A stretch of DNA of 64,000 bases from Streptomyces malaysiense (GTDB lineage Bacteria > Actinomycetota > Actinomycetes > Streptomycetales > Streptomycetaceae). Below the pieces are notes generated by a model. The model made no database searches and had not been told where the DNA came from. It saw only the letters and a list, made by a program, of their open reading frames with translations. Every line of letters starts with the position of its first letter. The first letter of the stretch is position 1. Shown here one piece after another: positions 18,317 to 27,367 of the stretch. Made by a program: the position numbers and the translations under genes. The DNA lies in contig NZ_LBDA02000035.1 in the NCBI RefSeq assembly GCF_000980885.2, positions 1-64,000 on the forward strand, written 5' to 3'.

Positions 18317-18345
18317 CTAACAACTGCCAGATTCTCCTCTGTCAA
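18317..18345 (-). promoter_or_regulatory. Candidate promoter of the ABC operon
   Basis: On the minus strand TTGACA (18340-18345) is followed after 17 nt by TGTTAG (18317-18322), about 150 nt before the first ABC ATPase gene. The gap 18164-18402 separates divergent genes, and nothing else clear is seen in it. Confidence 0.4.
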
Positions 18346-18402
18346 GTTACGAACGCGTACCGGAGCCGAGGCGAATCGGCCGGGACCACGGGACGAGGCG
18401 GC

Positions 18403-19245
18403 ATGACGACGGCAGTGAGCAGTGAACTCCCCACCGAGCTGCGGGGATTCAGAAAGGTGCAGCGCCTCGCCTACGAGTGCGCGGAGGCGGTCGCGGCGCG
18501 CCTGGAGCCGGGCGTGACCGAGCGCGAGGCCGCGCGGATGCAGCGGCGGTGGCTGCGCGAGCGTGGGGTGCGGGACTGGTTCCACCTGCCCTTCGCCTGG
18601 TTCGGGGACCGTACGGCGTTCACGGACTTCCGGATCCCGCTCCAGTTCTTCCCGACCGACCGCGAGCTGGCGCCCGGCATGCCGTTCATCCTGGACATGG
18701 CCCCGGTGTTCGAGGGATACACGGCCGATGTCGGCTACTCGGGGTCCCTCGGGGGGAACCCCGTGCAGGACCGGCTGATGGCCGACCTGGAGGCGCACCG
18801 GGAGCTGATCCTGCGCGAGGTGCGCGAGCGGCGTCCGCTGCGCGAGATATACGAGGACGTGGAGCGGCTGATGGCCGGCCAGGGCTATGCCAACCGGCAC
18901 CGGGCCTACCCCTTCGGTGTGATCGCCCACAAGGTGGACAGGGTCGCGCAGCGCCGCTGGTCACCCCATGTCTTCGGGTTCGGCACCCGGTCCCTCAGGG
19001 GCCTCGCCTCGGACGCGCTGCACGGCCATCGTGAGGGCTGGTCGCCGCTGTGGTCGCCGTACCGCTTCTCGGACCACCCGCCGCGGCCGGGTCTGTGGGC
19101 GGTCGAACCGCATCTGGGCTTCCGGGGCACGGGGGCGAAGTTCGAGGAGCTGCTCGTGGTCACCGACTCGAAGGACCCGGAGCAGAGCGCGTTCTGGCTG
19201 GACGACGAACTGCCGCACGTGCGGCGCTGGGCGGAGGAGAAGTGA
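18403..19245 (+). CDS. M24-family metallopeptidase-like protein
   Basis: A 280-residue protein with a pita-bread M24 fold and no N-terminal creatinase domain. The five possible metal ligands can be traced: Asp in LDMAP, Asp in ADVGY, His in VIAHKV, Glu in VEPHLG and Glu in FEELLVV. The spacing differs from methionine aminopeptidase and from PepP, so the substrate is not predictable. It overlaps the following hydrolase-SDR gene by 4 bp (GTGA), which suggests a joint function. Confidence 0.75.
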   Translation: MTTAVSSELPTELRGFRKVQRLAYECAEAVAARLEPGVTEREAARMQRRWLRERGVRDWFHLPFAWFGDRTAFTDFRIPLQFFPTDRELAPGMPFILDMAPVFEGYTADVGYSGSLGGNPVQDRLMADLEAHRELILREVRERRPLREIYEDVERLMAGQGYANRHRAYPFGVIAHKVDRVAQRRWSPHVFGFGTRSLRGLASDALHGHREGWSPLWSPYRFSDHPPRPGLWAVEPHLGFRGTGAKFEELLVVTDSKDPEQSAFWLDDELPHVRRWAEEK

Positions 19246-20999
19246 CGACCCTTGCGGGTGCGCGCGAGCGCACGGTACGGACCGGCGGCATCGAACTGTG
19301 CGTGGCCGAACTGGGCGACGCGCGGCAGCCGACGGTGGTCCTGGTGCACGGCTATCCGGACAGCAAGGAGGTGTGGTCCGAGATGGCCCCGCGCCTCGCG
19401 CGGCGCTTCCACGTGGTGCTGTACGACGTCCGGGGCCACGGCCGCTCCACGGCGCCGCGGCCGTTGCGCGGCGGCTTCACGCTGGCCAAGCTCACGGACG
19501 ACTTCCTGGCCGTGGTGGACGCGGTGAGCCCGGACCGCCCGGTGCACCTCGTCGGCCACGACTGGGGCTCGGTGCAGTCCTGGGAGTTCGTCACGGTCGG
19601 CCGCACCGAGGGCCGTATCGCCTCCTTCACCACCATCTCCGGGCCCTCCCTCGACCACTTCGGGCACTGGATCAACGACCGCCTGAGGCGTCCGACGCCC
19701 CGCCGGGTGGCCCAGCTCCTCAGCCAGGGCGCCAAGTCCTGGTACGTGGGCATGCTGCACACCCCGGCCCTGCCGGAGCTGGCCTGGCGCGGGCCGCTCG
19801 GCAAGCGCTGGCCGAGGATCCTGGAGCGGGGCGAGGGCATCCCCGCCGGCGACTACCCGACCGCTTCCCTGACCGACGACGCGGCCCACGGCGCCTGGCT
19901 GTACCGGGACAACGTGCGGCCGCGACTGGCCCACCCCCGCCCGGACGCGTTCGCGCACGCGCCGGTGCAGCTGATCACACCCGAGGACGACGCGTTCCTC
20001 TCCGAGCGGCTCTACGACGACCTGGACCGCTGGGTGCCCCGGCTGACCCGGCGCACGATCCCGGCCGGGCACTGGGCGCCGCGTACCCGGCCGGACCAGC
20101 TGACCGCCTGGATCGAGGAGTTCGTGGGTTCGGTGGAGGGCGGCCACCCCGAACCGACGGCGAGCGGGCCCCACTCGGCGCGGTTCGGCGGGCAGCTGGT
20201 GCTGATCACCGGCGCGGGCAGCGGCATCGGCCGGGCGACGGCCTTCGCGTTCGCGGAGGCGGGCGCGCGGCTGGTGGCCGTCGACCGGGACGCGGAGGCG
20301 GCGGCCCGCACCGCGGAACTCGCCCGGCTGATCGGTGCGCCGGAGGCATGGGCCGAGACGGCGGACGTCTCCGACGAGCAGGCCATGGAGAAGCTGGCCG
20401 AGCGGGTCCACCGCGCGTACGGCGTGCTGGACGTGCTGGTCAACAACGCGGGCATCGGCCTGTCCGGCTCCTTCTTCGCCACGACCACCGAGGACTGGCG
20501 CACGGTCCTCGACGTCAACCTCTGGGGTGTGATCCACGGCTGCCGGCTCTTCGGGGCGCGGATGGCCGAGCGGGGCCAGGGCGGCCACATCGTCAACATC
20601 GCTTCCGCCGCCGCGTTCCAGCCCTCCCGAGTGCTGCCCGCCTACAGCACCTCCAAGGCGGCGGTCCTCATGCTCTCCGAGTGCCTGCGCGCGGAACTGG
20701 CGTCCCGGTCCATCGGCGTCACGGCGATCTGCCCCGGCATCGTCAACACCAGCATCACGTCGACGGCGCGCTTCGCAGGGGCCGACGAGTCCGAGGAGCG
20801 CCGCCTGCGGAAGAGCTCCGCCCGCCTGTACGGACTGCGCAACTACCCGCCGGAGAAGGTGGCTTCGGCGATCCTGGACGCGGTGGTCCACAACCGCCCG
20901 GTGGTCCCGGTGACCCCCGAGGCGCGGGGCGCGCACCTCCTGTCCCGGGTACTGCCGGGGGCGCTGCGCCGGCTGGCGCGGGTGGAACCGAAGGTGTGA
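19242..20999 (+). CDS. Alpha/beta hydrolase - short-chain dehydrogenase fusion
   Basis: A 585-residue two-domain enzyme. Residues 1-295 form an alpha/beta hydrolase of the epoxide-hydrolase/haloalkane-dehalogenase type, with oxyanion motif VLVHGYPDS and nucleophile motif VGHDWGS (Asp nucleophile). Residues 310-585 form a classical SDR with cofactor motif TGAGSGIG, NNAG and the catalytic YSTSK. The pairing suggests hydrolysis followed by oxidoreduction of one metabolite, perhaps lipid or epoxide derived. The GTG at 19242 is fixed by overlap with the M24-like gene. Confidence 0.88.
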   Translation: MTTLAGARERTVRTGGIELCVAELGDARQPTVVLVHGYPDSKEVWSEMAPRLARRFHVVLYDVRGHGRSTAPRPLRGGFTLAKLTDDFLAVVDAVSPDRPVHLVGHDWGSVQSWEFVTVGRTEGRIASFTTISGPSLDHFGHWINDRLRRPTPRRVAQLLSQGAKSWYVGMLHTPALPELAWRGPLGKRWPRILERGEGIPAGDYPTASLTDDAAHGAWLYRDNVRPRLAHPRPDAFAHAPVQLITPEDDAFLSERLYDDLDRWVPRLTRRTIPAGHWAPRTRPDQLTAWIEEFVGSVEGGHPEPTASGPHSARFGGQLVLITGAGSGIGRATAFAFAEAGARLVAVDRDAEAAARTAELARLIGAPEAWAETADVSDEQAMEKLAERVHRAYGVLDVLVNNAGIGLSGSFFATTTEDWRTVLDVNLWGVIHGCRLFGARMAERGQGGHIVNIASAAAFQPSRVLPAYSTSKAAVLMLSECLRAELASRSIGVTAICPGIVNTSITSTARFAGADESEERRLRKSSARLYGLRNYPPEKVASAILDAVVHNRPVVPVTPEARGAHLLSRVLPGALRRLARVEPKV

Positions 21000-21054
21000 G
21001 CCGGGTGGGGGCGTTGGGGACGATGGCCCTCAACGCCCCCTATCGGCAATTCAG

Positions 21055-21108
21055 TTGTCCACAACTCCGCGGATTTCCCTGTGGATAACCGGGGCCGCCT
21101 GTGGATCA
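21055..21108. promoter_or_regulatory. DnaA boxes upstream of kptA
   Basis: TTGTCCACA at 21055-21063 (plus), TTATCCACA on the minus strand at 21080-21088, and TGATCCACA on the minus strand at 21100-21108 (one mismatch). Spacing is about 20 nt, so all three face similar sides of the helix. Confidence 0.75.
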
Positions 21109-21164
21109 AACCTCTCCCGCGAAAACCACCTGCGTGATCCGCGTCTCCCGCGCACCCTGGATCC

Positions 21165-21728
21165 ATGAACGAAGAGCAGGTGGGCGAAAGACGTACGGTC
21201 AAGGTCTCGAAGTACCTCTCCCGGCACCTCCGCCACCAGCCGGCCCGCATCGGCCTCACCCTCGACCCGGCCGGCTGGGTGGACATCGACGCCCTGATCA
21301 CCGCGGCGGCCGAGCACGGCTTCCCCTTCACCCGCGAGGAACTCGACCGGGTCGTCGCCACCAACGACAAGCAGCGCTTCACGATCGAGGGCACCCGGAT
21401 CCGCGCCAACCAGGGCCACAGCATCTCCGTGGACCTGAGCCTGCCGCCGGCCACCCCGCCGCCGTACCTCTACCACGGCACCCACCCCCGCGCCCTGGAG
21501 TCCATCCGGGCCACCGGTCTGAAACCCATGAACCGGCATGCCGTGCACCTCTCCTCCGACCGTGGCACCGCCACCCGTGTCGGTGCCCGCCGGGGCCGCC
21601 CGGTCGTCCTCGTCGTCGACACGGGCGCCATGCACCGCGACGGCCATGTCTTCCACGTCAGCGCCAACGGCGTCTGGCTGACCGCCGCCGTGCCCCCGCG
21701 CTATCTGTGCTTCCCGGGCCCCCGCTGA
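21165..21728 (+). CDS. kptA: RNA 2'-phosphotransferase (Tpt1/KptA)
   Basis: KptA transfers a 2'-phosphate from RNA to NAD+, releasing ADP-ribose 1'',2''-cyclic phosphate. The 187-residue protein has the family signatures: KYLSRHLRH near the N-terminus (catalytic Arg-His), YHGTHP in the middle and LSSDRGTATRVG, which bind NAD and phosphate. In eukaryotes this completes tRNA splicing, whereas in bacteria the natural substrate is unclear. The gene stands alone downstream of a DnaA-box group, with no RNA ligase visible nearby. Confidence 0.92.
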   Translation: MNEEQVGERRTVKVSKYLSRHLRHQPARIGLTLDPAGWVDIDALITAAAEHGFPFTREELDRVVATNDKQRFTIEGTRIRANQGHSISVDLSLPPATPPPYLYHGTHPRALESIRATGLKPMNRHAVHLSSDRGTATRVGARRGRPVVLVVDTGAMHRDGHVFHVSANGVWLTAAVPPRYLCFPGPR

Positions 21729-21770
21729 CCCCGCCGACCCCGCCTCGCCCCACCGCTTACCCTCGAACGC

Positions 21771-22673
21771 ATGAGTCTGCGTCTGAGCACCGTGATCCTG
21801 CCCCACCGCCGCTGGCACGAGGGCGGCCGTGCCACCTGGGTGCGCGCCGAGGAACTGGGTTTCCACACGGCCTACACCTACGACCACCTGTCCTGGCGCA
21901 GCTTCCGTGACGGCCCCTGGTTCGGTGCCGTCCCCACCCTGACCGCCGCCGCGGCCGCCACCGAGCGAATCCGCCTCGGCACCCTGGTCACCTCACCGAA
22001 CTTCCGCCACCCGGTGACCCTCGCCAAGGAACTGATCTCCCTGGACGACATCTCCGGCGGCCGGATCACCCTGGGCATCGGCGCCGGCGGTACCGGCTTC
22101 GACGCCACCGCCCTCGGCCAGGACCCGTGGACCCCGCGCGAGCGCGCCGACCGGTTCGCCGAGTTCGTGCCGCTGCTCGACCGGCTGCTCAGCGAGGGCG
22201 CGGTGACGCACGAGGGACGCTTCTACTCGGCGGACGAGGCGCGCAACATCCCGGGCTGCGTCCAGCGCCCCCGGCTGCCGTTCGCCGTCGCCGCCACCGG
22301 CCCGCGCGGGCTGAGACTCGCCGCGCGCCACGGCCAGGCGTGGGTGACCACGGGCGACCCGAAGCTGTACGAGACGGGTACCCCGGAGCAGTCGGTGGAG
22401 GCGCTGCGCGGCCAGCTCGCCCGGCTGTCCGACGCCTGCGCGGAGGCCGGCCGGGACGCCGCCGGCATGGACAAGGTCCTGCTCACCGGCTTCACCCCGG
22501 ACCGCGGCCGCCCGCTCACCTCGCTGGACGCGTTCGTGGACTTCGCCGGCCGCCACCGGGACCTCGGGTTCACCGAGATCGTCCTGCACTGGCCGATCCC
22601 GGACTCCGACTTCGCCGCGGACGAGAAGATCTTCGAGCGGATCGCCATGGAGGGCCTCGCCCAGCTGGGCTGA
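21771..22673 (+). CDS. Luciferase-like (LLM) F420/FMN-dependent oxidoreductase
   Basis: A 300-residue TIM-barrel protein of the bacterial-luciferase-like superfamily. Visible features are the N-terminal strand LSTVILPH, the TAYTYDHL segment, a central GIGAGGTGFD turn and EIVLHWPI near the C-terminus. Members in actinobacteria usually use F420 or FMN for hydride transfer. It begins 42 nt after kptA on the same strand. Substrate unknown. Confidence 0.85.
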   Translation: MSLRLSTVILPHRRWHEGGRATWVRAEELGFHTAYTYDHLSWRSFRDGPWFGAVPTLTAAAAATERIRLGTLVTSPNFRHPVTLAKELISLDDISGGRITLGIGAGGTGFDATALGQDPWTPRERADRFAEFVPLLDRLLSEGAVTHEGRFYSADEARNIPGCVQRPRLPFAVAATGPRGLRLAARHGQAWVTTGDPKLYETGTPEQSVEALRGQLARLSDACAEAGRDAAGMDKVLLTGFTPDRGRPLTSLDAFVDFAGRHRDLGFTEIVLHWPIPDSDFAADEKIFERIAMEGLAQLG

Positions 22674-22772
22674 CGCGCTCCCCGTGGCCGGCAGGGCCCC
22701 CGGAGCGTCATCTGTGTCTCATCTGTGCACAGTTCCGCACGCCCGTGCGGGCATATGCGCGAGAATGACCGG

Positions 22773-23642
22773 ATGACCTCAGCGACCAGGCAACCCGGGA
22801 CCCCCGCCGCCGCGATCCGGCCGCGGCTGATCGCCACCGACCTCGACGGCACCCTGCTGCACGACGACAAGTCGGTCTCCCCGCGGACCGTCGCCGCCCT
22901 GGCCGCCGCCGAGCAGGCGGGCGTCGAGGTCTTCTTCGTCACCGGCCGCCCGGCCCGCTGGATGGACGTCGTCAGCGACCATGTCCACGGCCACGGCCTG
23001 GCCATCTGCGGCAACGGCGCCGCCGTGGTCGACCTGCACGGCGGCCCCGGCGCCCACCGGTTCACCAAGGTGCGCGAGCTGGCCCGTGCCAACGCCCTGG
23101 ACGCCGTCCGGCTGCTGCGCGAGGCCGCGCCCGGCACGGTGTTCGCGGTCGAGCAGACCTACGGCTTCCACCAGGAGCCCGCCTACCCCCGGCTGCACAT
23201 GGAGGTGCCGGGCCACCGGATGCCCGCCGAGGAACTGCTCGCGCCGGACGGCCCGACCGCCGCGCAGCCCGTGCTCAAGATCCTCGCCCATCACTCCGCC
23301 CTCGACCCGGACGCCTTCCTCACCCTGGCCCGCCTGGCCGTCGGCGAGCGCGCGGCGGTCACCCGCTCCAGCCCCAGCGCCCTGCTGGAACTCAGCGGTC
23401 CGGGGGTCTCCAAGGCCAGCACGCTCGCCCTGTGCTGCGCCGAGCGGGGCATCTCGCCCGAGGAGGTCGTCGCCTTCGGGGACATGCCCAACGACATCGA
23501 GATGCTGACCTGGGCCGGGCAGTCGTACGCCATGGGCAACGCCCACCCCGACGCCGTGGCCGCCGCCTCCGGCCGCACCGCCGCCAACACGGAGGACGGC
23601 GTGGCGATCGTGATCGAGCGCCTGCTCGCCCAGCGCGGCTAG
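22773..23642 (+). CDS. HAD-superfamily (Cof-type) phosphatase
   Basis: A 289-residue Cof-like hydrolase. Motif I ATDLDGTLL is at about residue 18, motif II in VTGRPAR, Lys in GVSKAST and motif IV GDMPNDIEM near residue 240. The ATG at 22773 is preferred over an upstream in-frame ATG at 22725, because the family similarity begins only later. It is related to the HAD gene at 13337 but not closely. A copy of the repeat seen after the ycnI-like gene starts at its stop codon. Confidence 0.9.
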   Translation: MTSATRQPGTPAAAIRPRLIATDLDGTLLHDDKSVSPRTVAALAAAEQAGVEVFFVTGRPARWMDVVSDHVHGHGLAICGNGAAVVDLHGGPGAHRFTKVRELARANALDAVRLLREAAPGTVFAVEQTYGFHQEPAYPRLHMEVPGHRMPAEELLAPDGPTAAQPVLKILAHHSALDPDAFLTLARLAVGERAAVTRSSPSALLELSGPGVSKASTLALCCAERGISPEEVVAFGDMPNDIEMLTWAGQSYAMGNAHPDAVAAASGRTAANTEDGVAIVIERLLAQRG

Positions 23643-23666
23643 GGTCTTTCGTTCGGATCAGGCCGG
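23641..23666. repeat. Second copy (left arm) of the AGGGTCTTTCGTT repeat
   Basis: Identical in 24 of 26 positions to 6019-6044 and likewise fused to a TAG stop codon. The matching right arm seen at 6060-6077 is not visible here, so this copy looks truncated. Confidence 0.6.
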
Positions 23667-23717
23667 GGGACACGGTCAGGGAGACACGGCTGGGGGCGGG
23701 TGGGCACGGCCGCTACG

Positions 23718-23762
23718 GCACCGTCCGCCGCAGCACTGTCCGCCGAGGCACCGTCCGCCGAC
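23718..23762. repeat. Three tandem 15-bp repeats
   Basis: Unit GCACCGTCCGCCGCA occurs three times in direct register (23718, 23733, 23748) with two or fewer differences per unit. It lies in the convergent gap just beyond the cydCD stop. Function unknown; possibly slippage product. Confidence 0.6.
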
Positions 23763-23777
23763 GACGCCTCGGGGACG

Positions 23778-26700
23778 TCACCCCGCTCCCACCAGCGATT
23801 CCGCCTCCGCCTCGCGGCGCGCCATCTCGCGCAGCGGGCCGTCCACCGCGGCGAGTTCCGCGTAGGTTCCCCGCTGCACGACGCGGCCCGCGTCGAGCAC
23901 GAGAACCTCGTCGACCTCGTCGAGACCGGCGAGCCGGTGGGTGATCAGCAGCGTCGTACGGCCCTCGGTGGCGGCCAGCAGATCGGCGGTGAGGGCGTCG
24001 GCCGTCGGCAGGTCCAGGTGCTCGGCCGGCTCGTCGAGGACCAGCACGGGGAAGTCGGCGAGCAGCGCGCGAGCCAGTGCGAGGCGCTGCCGCTGGCCGC
24101 CGGACAGCCGCGCCCCGTGCTCGCCGACCAGCGTGTCCAGGCCGTCGGGCAGGCCGTCCACCCAGTCGAGCAGCCGGGCCCGCGCCAGCGCCCCGCGCAG
24201 CTCGGTCTCGGTGGCGCCCTTCCTGGCCAGCAGCAGGTTCTCGCGCACCGAGCTGTCGAAGAGATGCGCGTCCTGGGCACAGAGCCCGACCAGCCGCCGC
24301 ACGTCGTCGCCGGACAGCTCGCAGGCGTCCACCCCGGCGAGGGTGTAGGAGCCGGAGCACGGGTCGAGGAAGCGCAGCAGCACCTGGGCGAGGGTCGTCT
24401 TGCCGGAGCCGGATGCGCCCACCACGGCGATCCGGCGGCCCCGCTCCAGCGTCAGGCCGACCCCGGCCAGCGCCTCCCCGCGCTGCCCCTCGTGCCGCGC
24501 GGTCAGCCCCTGGAGGACCACCGGGAACGGCGTCGCGGGCGCCGGCCGGGGCCGCTCCGGCTCGCGCACCGGCTCCGGGGCGTCCAGCACCTCCCGCACC
24601 CGCTCCGCGCTGCGCCGTACCCGCTGCCGGTGACGGACGGCGAGCGGCATCCCGAGCACGGCCTCGAACGCGGCCAGCGGGGTGAGGACGACGACGGCCA
24701 GCGCGACACCGCCGAGCCGCCCGGCCGCCACCGCCTGGACGCCGAACAGCGCCATGACCGTGACGGTGAGGCCGGAGACCAGCGCGGTGAGCCCGTCGCC
24801 GAGGGCGGTGACGGCGGCGGCCCGCGAAGCGATCCGGGTCAGCGTGCCGTCCGCCCGCCGGGCCGCGTCGGTGCGGGCGGGCAGCGCGCCGGCCACGGTC
24901 AGCTCGGCGGTGCCGGTGAGCAGATCGGTGACGCGGGTCGCCAGTTCGCCGCGGGCGGGTGCCAGCCGGCGCTCGGTGCGCCGGGCCGCGGCCGCGGTCA
25001 CCAGGGGCACACCGGCCCCGGCCGTGAGCAGGCCCACCGCGAGGGCGGCGCCCGCCTCGGGAAGCAGCCAGGCCATGAAGCCGACGGTCGCGCCGGAGAC
25101 GAGCAGGGCGACGGAGGCGGGCAGCAGCCAGCGCAGCCAGTAGTCCTGGAGTTCGTCCACGTCCGCGACCAAGCGGGTCAGCAGATCACCGCGGCGGGCG
25201 TCGCGCAGCCCGGCGGGCGCCAGGCGTTCGAGCCGCCGGTAGACCGCGACCCTGGTGTCGGCCAGCATCCGCAGCACGGCGTCGTGGGAGACCAGCCGCT
25301 CGGCATAGCGGAACACCGCCCGCCCGATCCCGAACGCCCGCGTCGCCGTCACGGCGACCATCAGATACAGCACCGGCGGCTGCTGCGAGGCCCGCGAGAT
25401 CAGCCACCCCGAGGTCGCCATCAGCCCCACGGCGCTCCCGAGCGCGAGACTCCCCAGCACCAACGCCAGCACCAGCCGACCCCGCCGGGCCCCGGCCAGG
25501 CCGCGCACCCAGCCGAGGACGCCGCGGGTGCGGTCCGGCGTGCTGTGCGGCGCGGGCATCGGCAGCGGCTCGGAGGGTGTGGCAGACGGCGCCTCGGGCC
25601 TGACGCCCGGTTCCCCGAGCCCTTCGGCCGGGGCCGGCGGTCGTGCCCCGGTCCCGCCTTCCTGTGCCGGGTTCCGGGTCACGGGCTCCAGCCGTACGAC
25701 CCGGTCTGCCACCTCCAGCAGCGCGGGCCGATGCACGACCACCAGGACCGTGCGGCCCACCGCGAGCCGCCGCACCGCAGAGACGACCTCCGCCTCGGTC
25801 ACCCCGTCCAACGCCGCCGTCGGCTCGTCCAGCACCAGCAACGGCCGATCCGACAGAAACGCCCGCGCCAGCGCCAACCGCTGCCGCTGCCCCGCCGAGA
25901 GCCCCGCCCCGTCCTCCCCGAGCACCGTGCCGGCGCCCTCCGGCAGCGCGGCCACGAACTCCCACGCACCCGCGTCCCGCAAGGCCCGCCGCACCGCCTC
26001 GTCGTCCGCCGAGGGCCGCGCCAGCCGTACGTTCTCCGCGATCGTCCCGGCGTACAGGTGCGGCCGCTGCGGCACCCACGCGATCCGCGACCGCCACTGC
26101 GCCAGGTCCAGCTCGGCGAGATCGGCACCACCGACCCGCACCCGGCCCGCGGCGGGCCGTACGAACCCCAGCAGCACGTTCAGCAGCGTGGACTTGCCCA
26201 CCCCGCTGGGCCCGACCAACGCCACGGTCTCCCCGGGCTCGACGGTGAAGGACACCTCGCTCACCGCGTCCGCGGACCGCCCGGGATACCGCACCGTGAC
26301 CGACTCGAAGGCCACGGCCCCCGACGGCACCGCAGCGGTCCCGGACACCGGCACCGGCGTCTCCAGCACCTCGAAGATCTCCTCCGCCGCGGCCAGTCCC
26401 TCCGCGGCCGCGTGGTACTGCGCCCCCACCTGGCGCAGCGGCAGATACGCCTCCGGCGCCAGCACCAGGATCACCAGCCCGATGTACAGATCCATGTCGC
26501 CGTGGACCAGCCGCATGCCGATCGTCACGGCCACCAGCGCCACCGAGAGCGTGGCCAGCAGCTCCAGCGCGAAGGAGGAGATGAAGGCGATCCGCAGGGT
26601 GCGCATGGTCGCCTGGCGGTACTCACCGGTGATCCGCCGGATGGAGTCGGCCTGCGCCTTGGCCCGGCCGAACACCTTCAGCGTGGGCAGTCCCGCGACC

Positions 26701-27308
26701 ACGTCCAGGAAGTGGCCTGACAGCCGGGACAGCAGCCGCCACTGCCGGTCCGTCCGCGCCTGGGTGGCCCAGCCGATCAGCATCATGAACAGCGGAATGA
26801 GCGGCAGGGTGCCGACGATGATCGCCGCCGACACCCAGTCCTCGGTGACGATCCGCGCCAGCACCGCCACCGGCACCACCACCGCGAGCCCCAGTTGCGG
26901 CAGATAGCGCGAGAAGTAGTCGTCGAGGGCGTCGACCCCGCGCGTGGCCAGGTTGACCAGCGAGCCGGTGCGCTGCCCGCCGAGCCACCCGGGACCGAGT
27001 TCCGCAGCCCGCTCCAGCAGCCGCCCCCGCAGCTCGGACTTCACCGCCGCGCTCGCCCGGTGGGCGGCACGTTCGGTGAGCCAGGCGATCAGGGCCCGCC
27101 CCGCGGACACCGCCACCAGGAGCAGCAGGGGAGTGGTCAGTTCGGCCAGGGAGCGGCCGTGCTGGAAGGCACCGACCACCACCTCGGCGACGAGCATCGC
27201 CTGGGCGATGACCAGCCCGGCGCCGACGGCGCCCAGGGCGACGACCGCCACCAGGAAGAAGCGAGTGGCGCGGGCGTACCGCAGCAGACGAGGATCGACT
27301 GGTTTCAC
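23778..27308 (-). CDS. cydCD: CydDC-type ABC transporter as a single fused protein
   Basis: Needed for assembly of the cytochrome bd oxidase; in E. coli CydDC exports cysteine and glutathione or handles heme. The 1176-residue chain has two complete ABC exporter halves: membrane domain (about 15-320) and NBD1 with Walker A GPSGVGKST and LSAGQRQR, a Pro-rich linker near 545-600, then a second membrane domain and NBD2 with GASGSGKTT and LSGGQRQR. E. coli has two separate proteins. The GTG at 27308 lies inside a parS site; GAAGGG is about 12 nt upstream. It follows cydB by 59 nt. Confidence 0.94.
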   Translation of the reverse strand: MKPVDPRLLRYARATRFFLVAVVALGAVGAGLVIAQAMLVAEVVVGAFQHGRSLAELTTPLLLLVAVSAGRALIAWLTERAAHRASAAVKSELRGRLLERAAELGPGWLGGQRTGSLVNLATRGVDALDDYFSRYLPQLGLAVVVPVAVLARIVTEDWVSAAIIVGTLPLIPLFMMLIGWATQARTDRQWRLLSRLSGHFLDVVAGLPTLKVFGRAKAQADSIRRITGEYRQATMRTLRIAFISSFALELLATLSVALVAVTIGMRLVHGDMDLYIGLVILVLAPEAYLPLRQVGAQYHAAAEGLAAAEEIFEVLETPVPVSGTAAVPSGAVAFESVTVRYPGRSADAVSEVSFTVEPGETVALVGPSGVGKSTLLNVLLGFVRPAAGRVRVGGADLAELDLAQWRSRIAWVPQRPHLYAGTIAENVRLARPSADDEAVRRALRDAGAWEFVAALPEGAGTVLGEDGAGLSAGQRQRLALARAFLSDRPLLVLDEPTAALDGVTEAEVVSAVRRLAVGRTVLVVVHRPALLEVADRVVRLEPVTRNPAQEGGTGARPPAPAEGLGEPGVRPEAPSATPSEPLPMPAPHSTPDRTRGVLGWVRGLAGARRGRLVLALVLGSLALGSAVGLMATSGWLISRASQQPPVLYLMVAVTATRAFGIGRAVFRYAERLVSHDAVLRMLADTRVAVYRRLERLAPAGLRDARRGDLLTRLVADVDELQDYWLRWLLPASVALLVSGATVGFMAWLLPEAGAALAVGLLTAGAGVPLVTAAAARRTERRLAPARGELATRVTDLLTGTAELTVAGALPARTDAARRADGTLTRIASRAAAVTALGDGLTALVSGLTVTVMALFGVQAVAAGRLGGVALAVVVLTPLAAFEAVLGMPLAVRHRQRVRRSAERVREVLDAPEPVREPERPRPAPATPFPVVLQGLTARHEGQRGEALAGVGLTLERGRRIAVVGASGSGKTTLAQVLLRFLDPCSGSYTLAGVDACELSGDDVRRLVGLCAQDAHLFDSSVRENLLLARKGATETELRGALARARLLDWVDGLPDGLDTLVGEHGARLSGGQRQRLALARALLADFPVLVLDEPAEHLDLPTADALTADLLAATEGRTTLLITHRLAGLDEVDEVLVLDAGRVVQRGTYAELAAVDGPLREMARREAEAESLVGAG

Positions 27309-27315
27309 GTGAAAC
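27302..27315. other. parS site covering the cydCD start codon
   Basis: GTTTCACGTGAAAC, perfect core palindrome. The GTG start of cydCD (minus strand, 27308-27306) is its centre. Confidence 0.92.
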
Positions 27316-27338
27316 AGGCCCTTCGGTCCAGAGGGTGC

Positions 27339-27352
27339 GTTTCACGTGAAAC
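27339..27352. other. parS site in the cydB-cydCD gap
   Basis: GTTTCACGTGAAAC, perfect core, 37 bp from the preceding site. The two form a close tandem pair within the operon. Confidence 0.92.
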
Positions 27353-27367
27353 ACACCCCCGACGGAC

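Noticed and set aside
23700..26720. Long open frame on the plus strand antisense to cydCD
   Set aside because: It has no recognisable domain and a composition typical of a shadow of a high-GC gene; the cydCD reading shows two full ABC halves.
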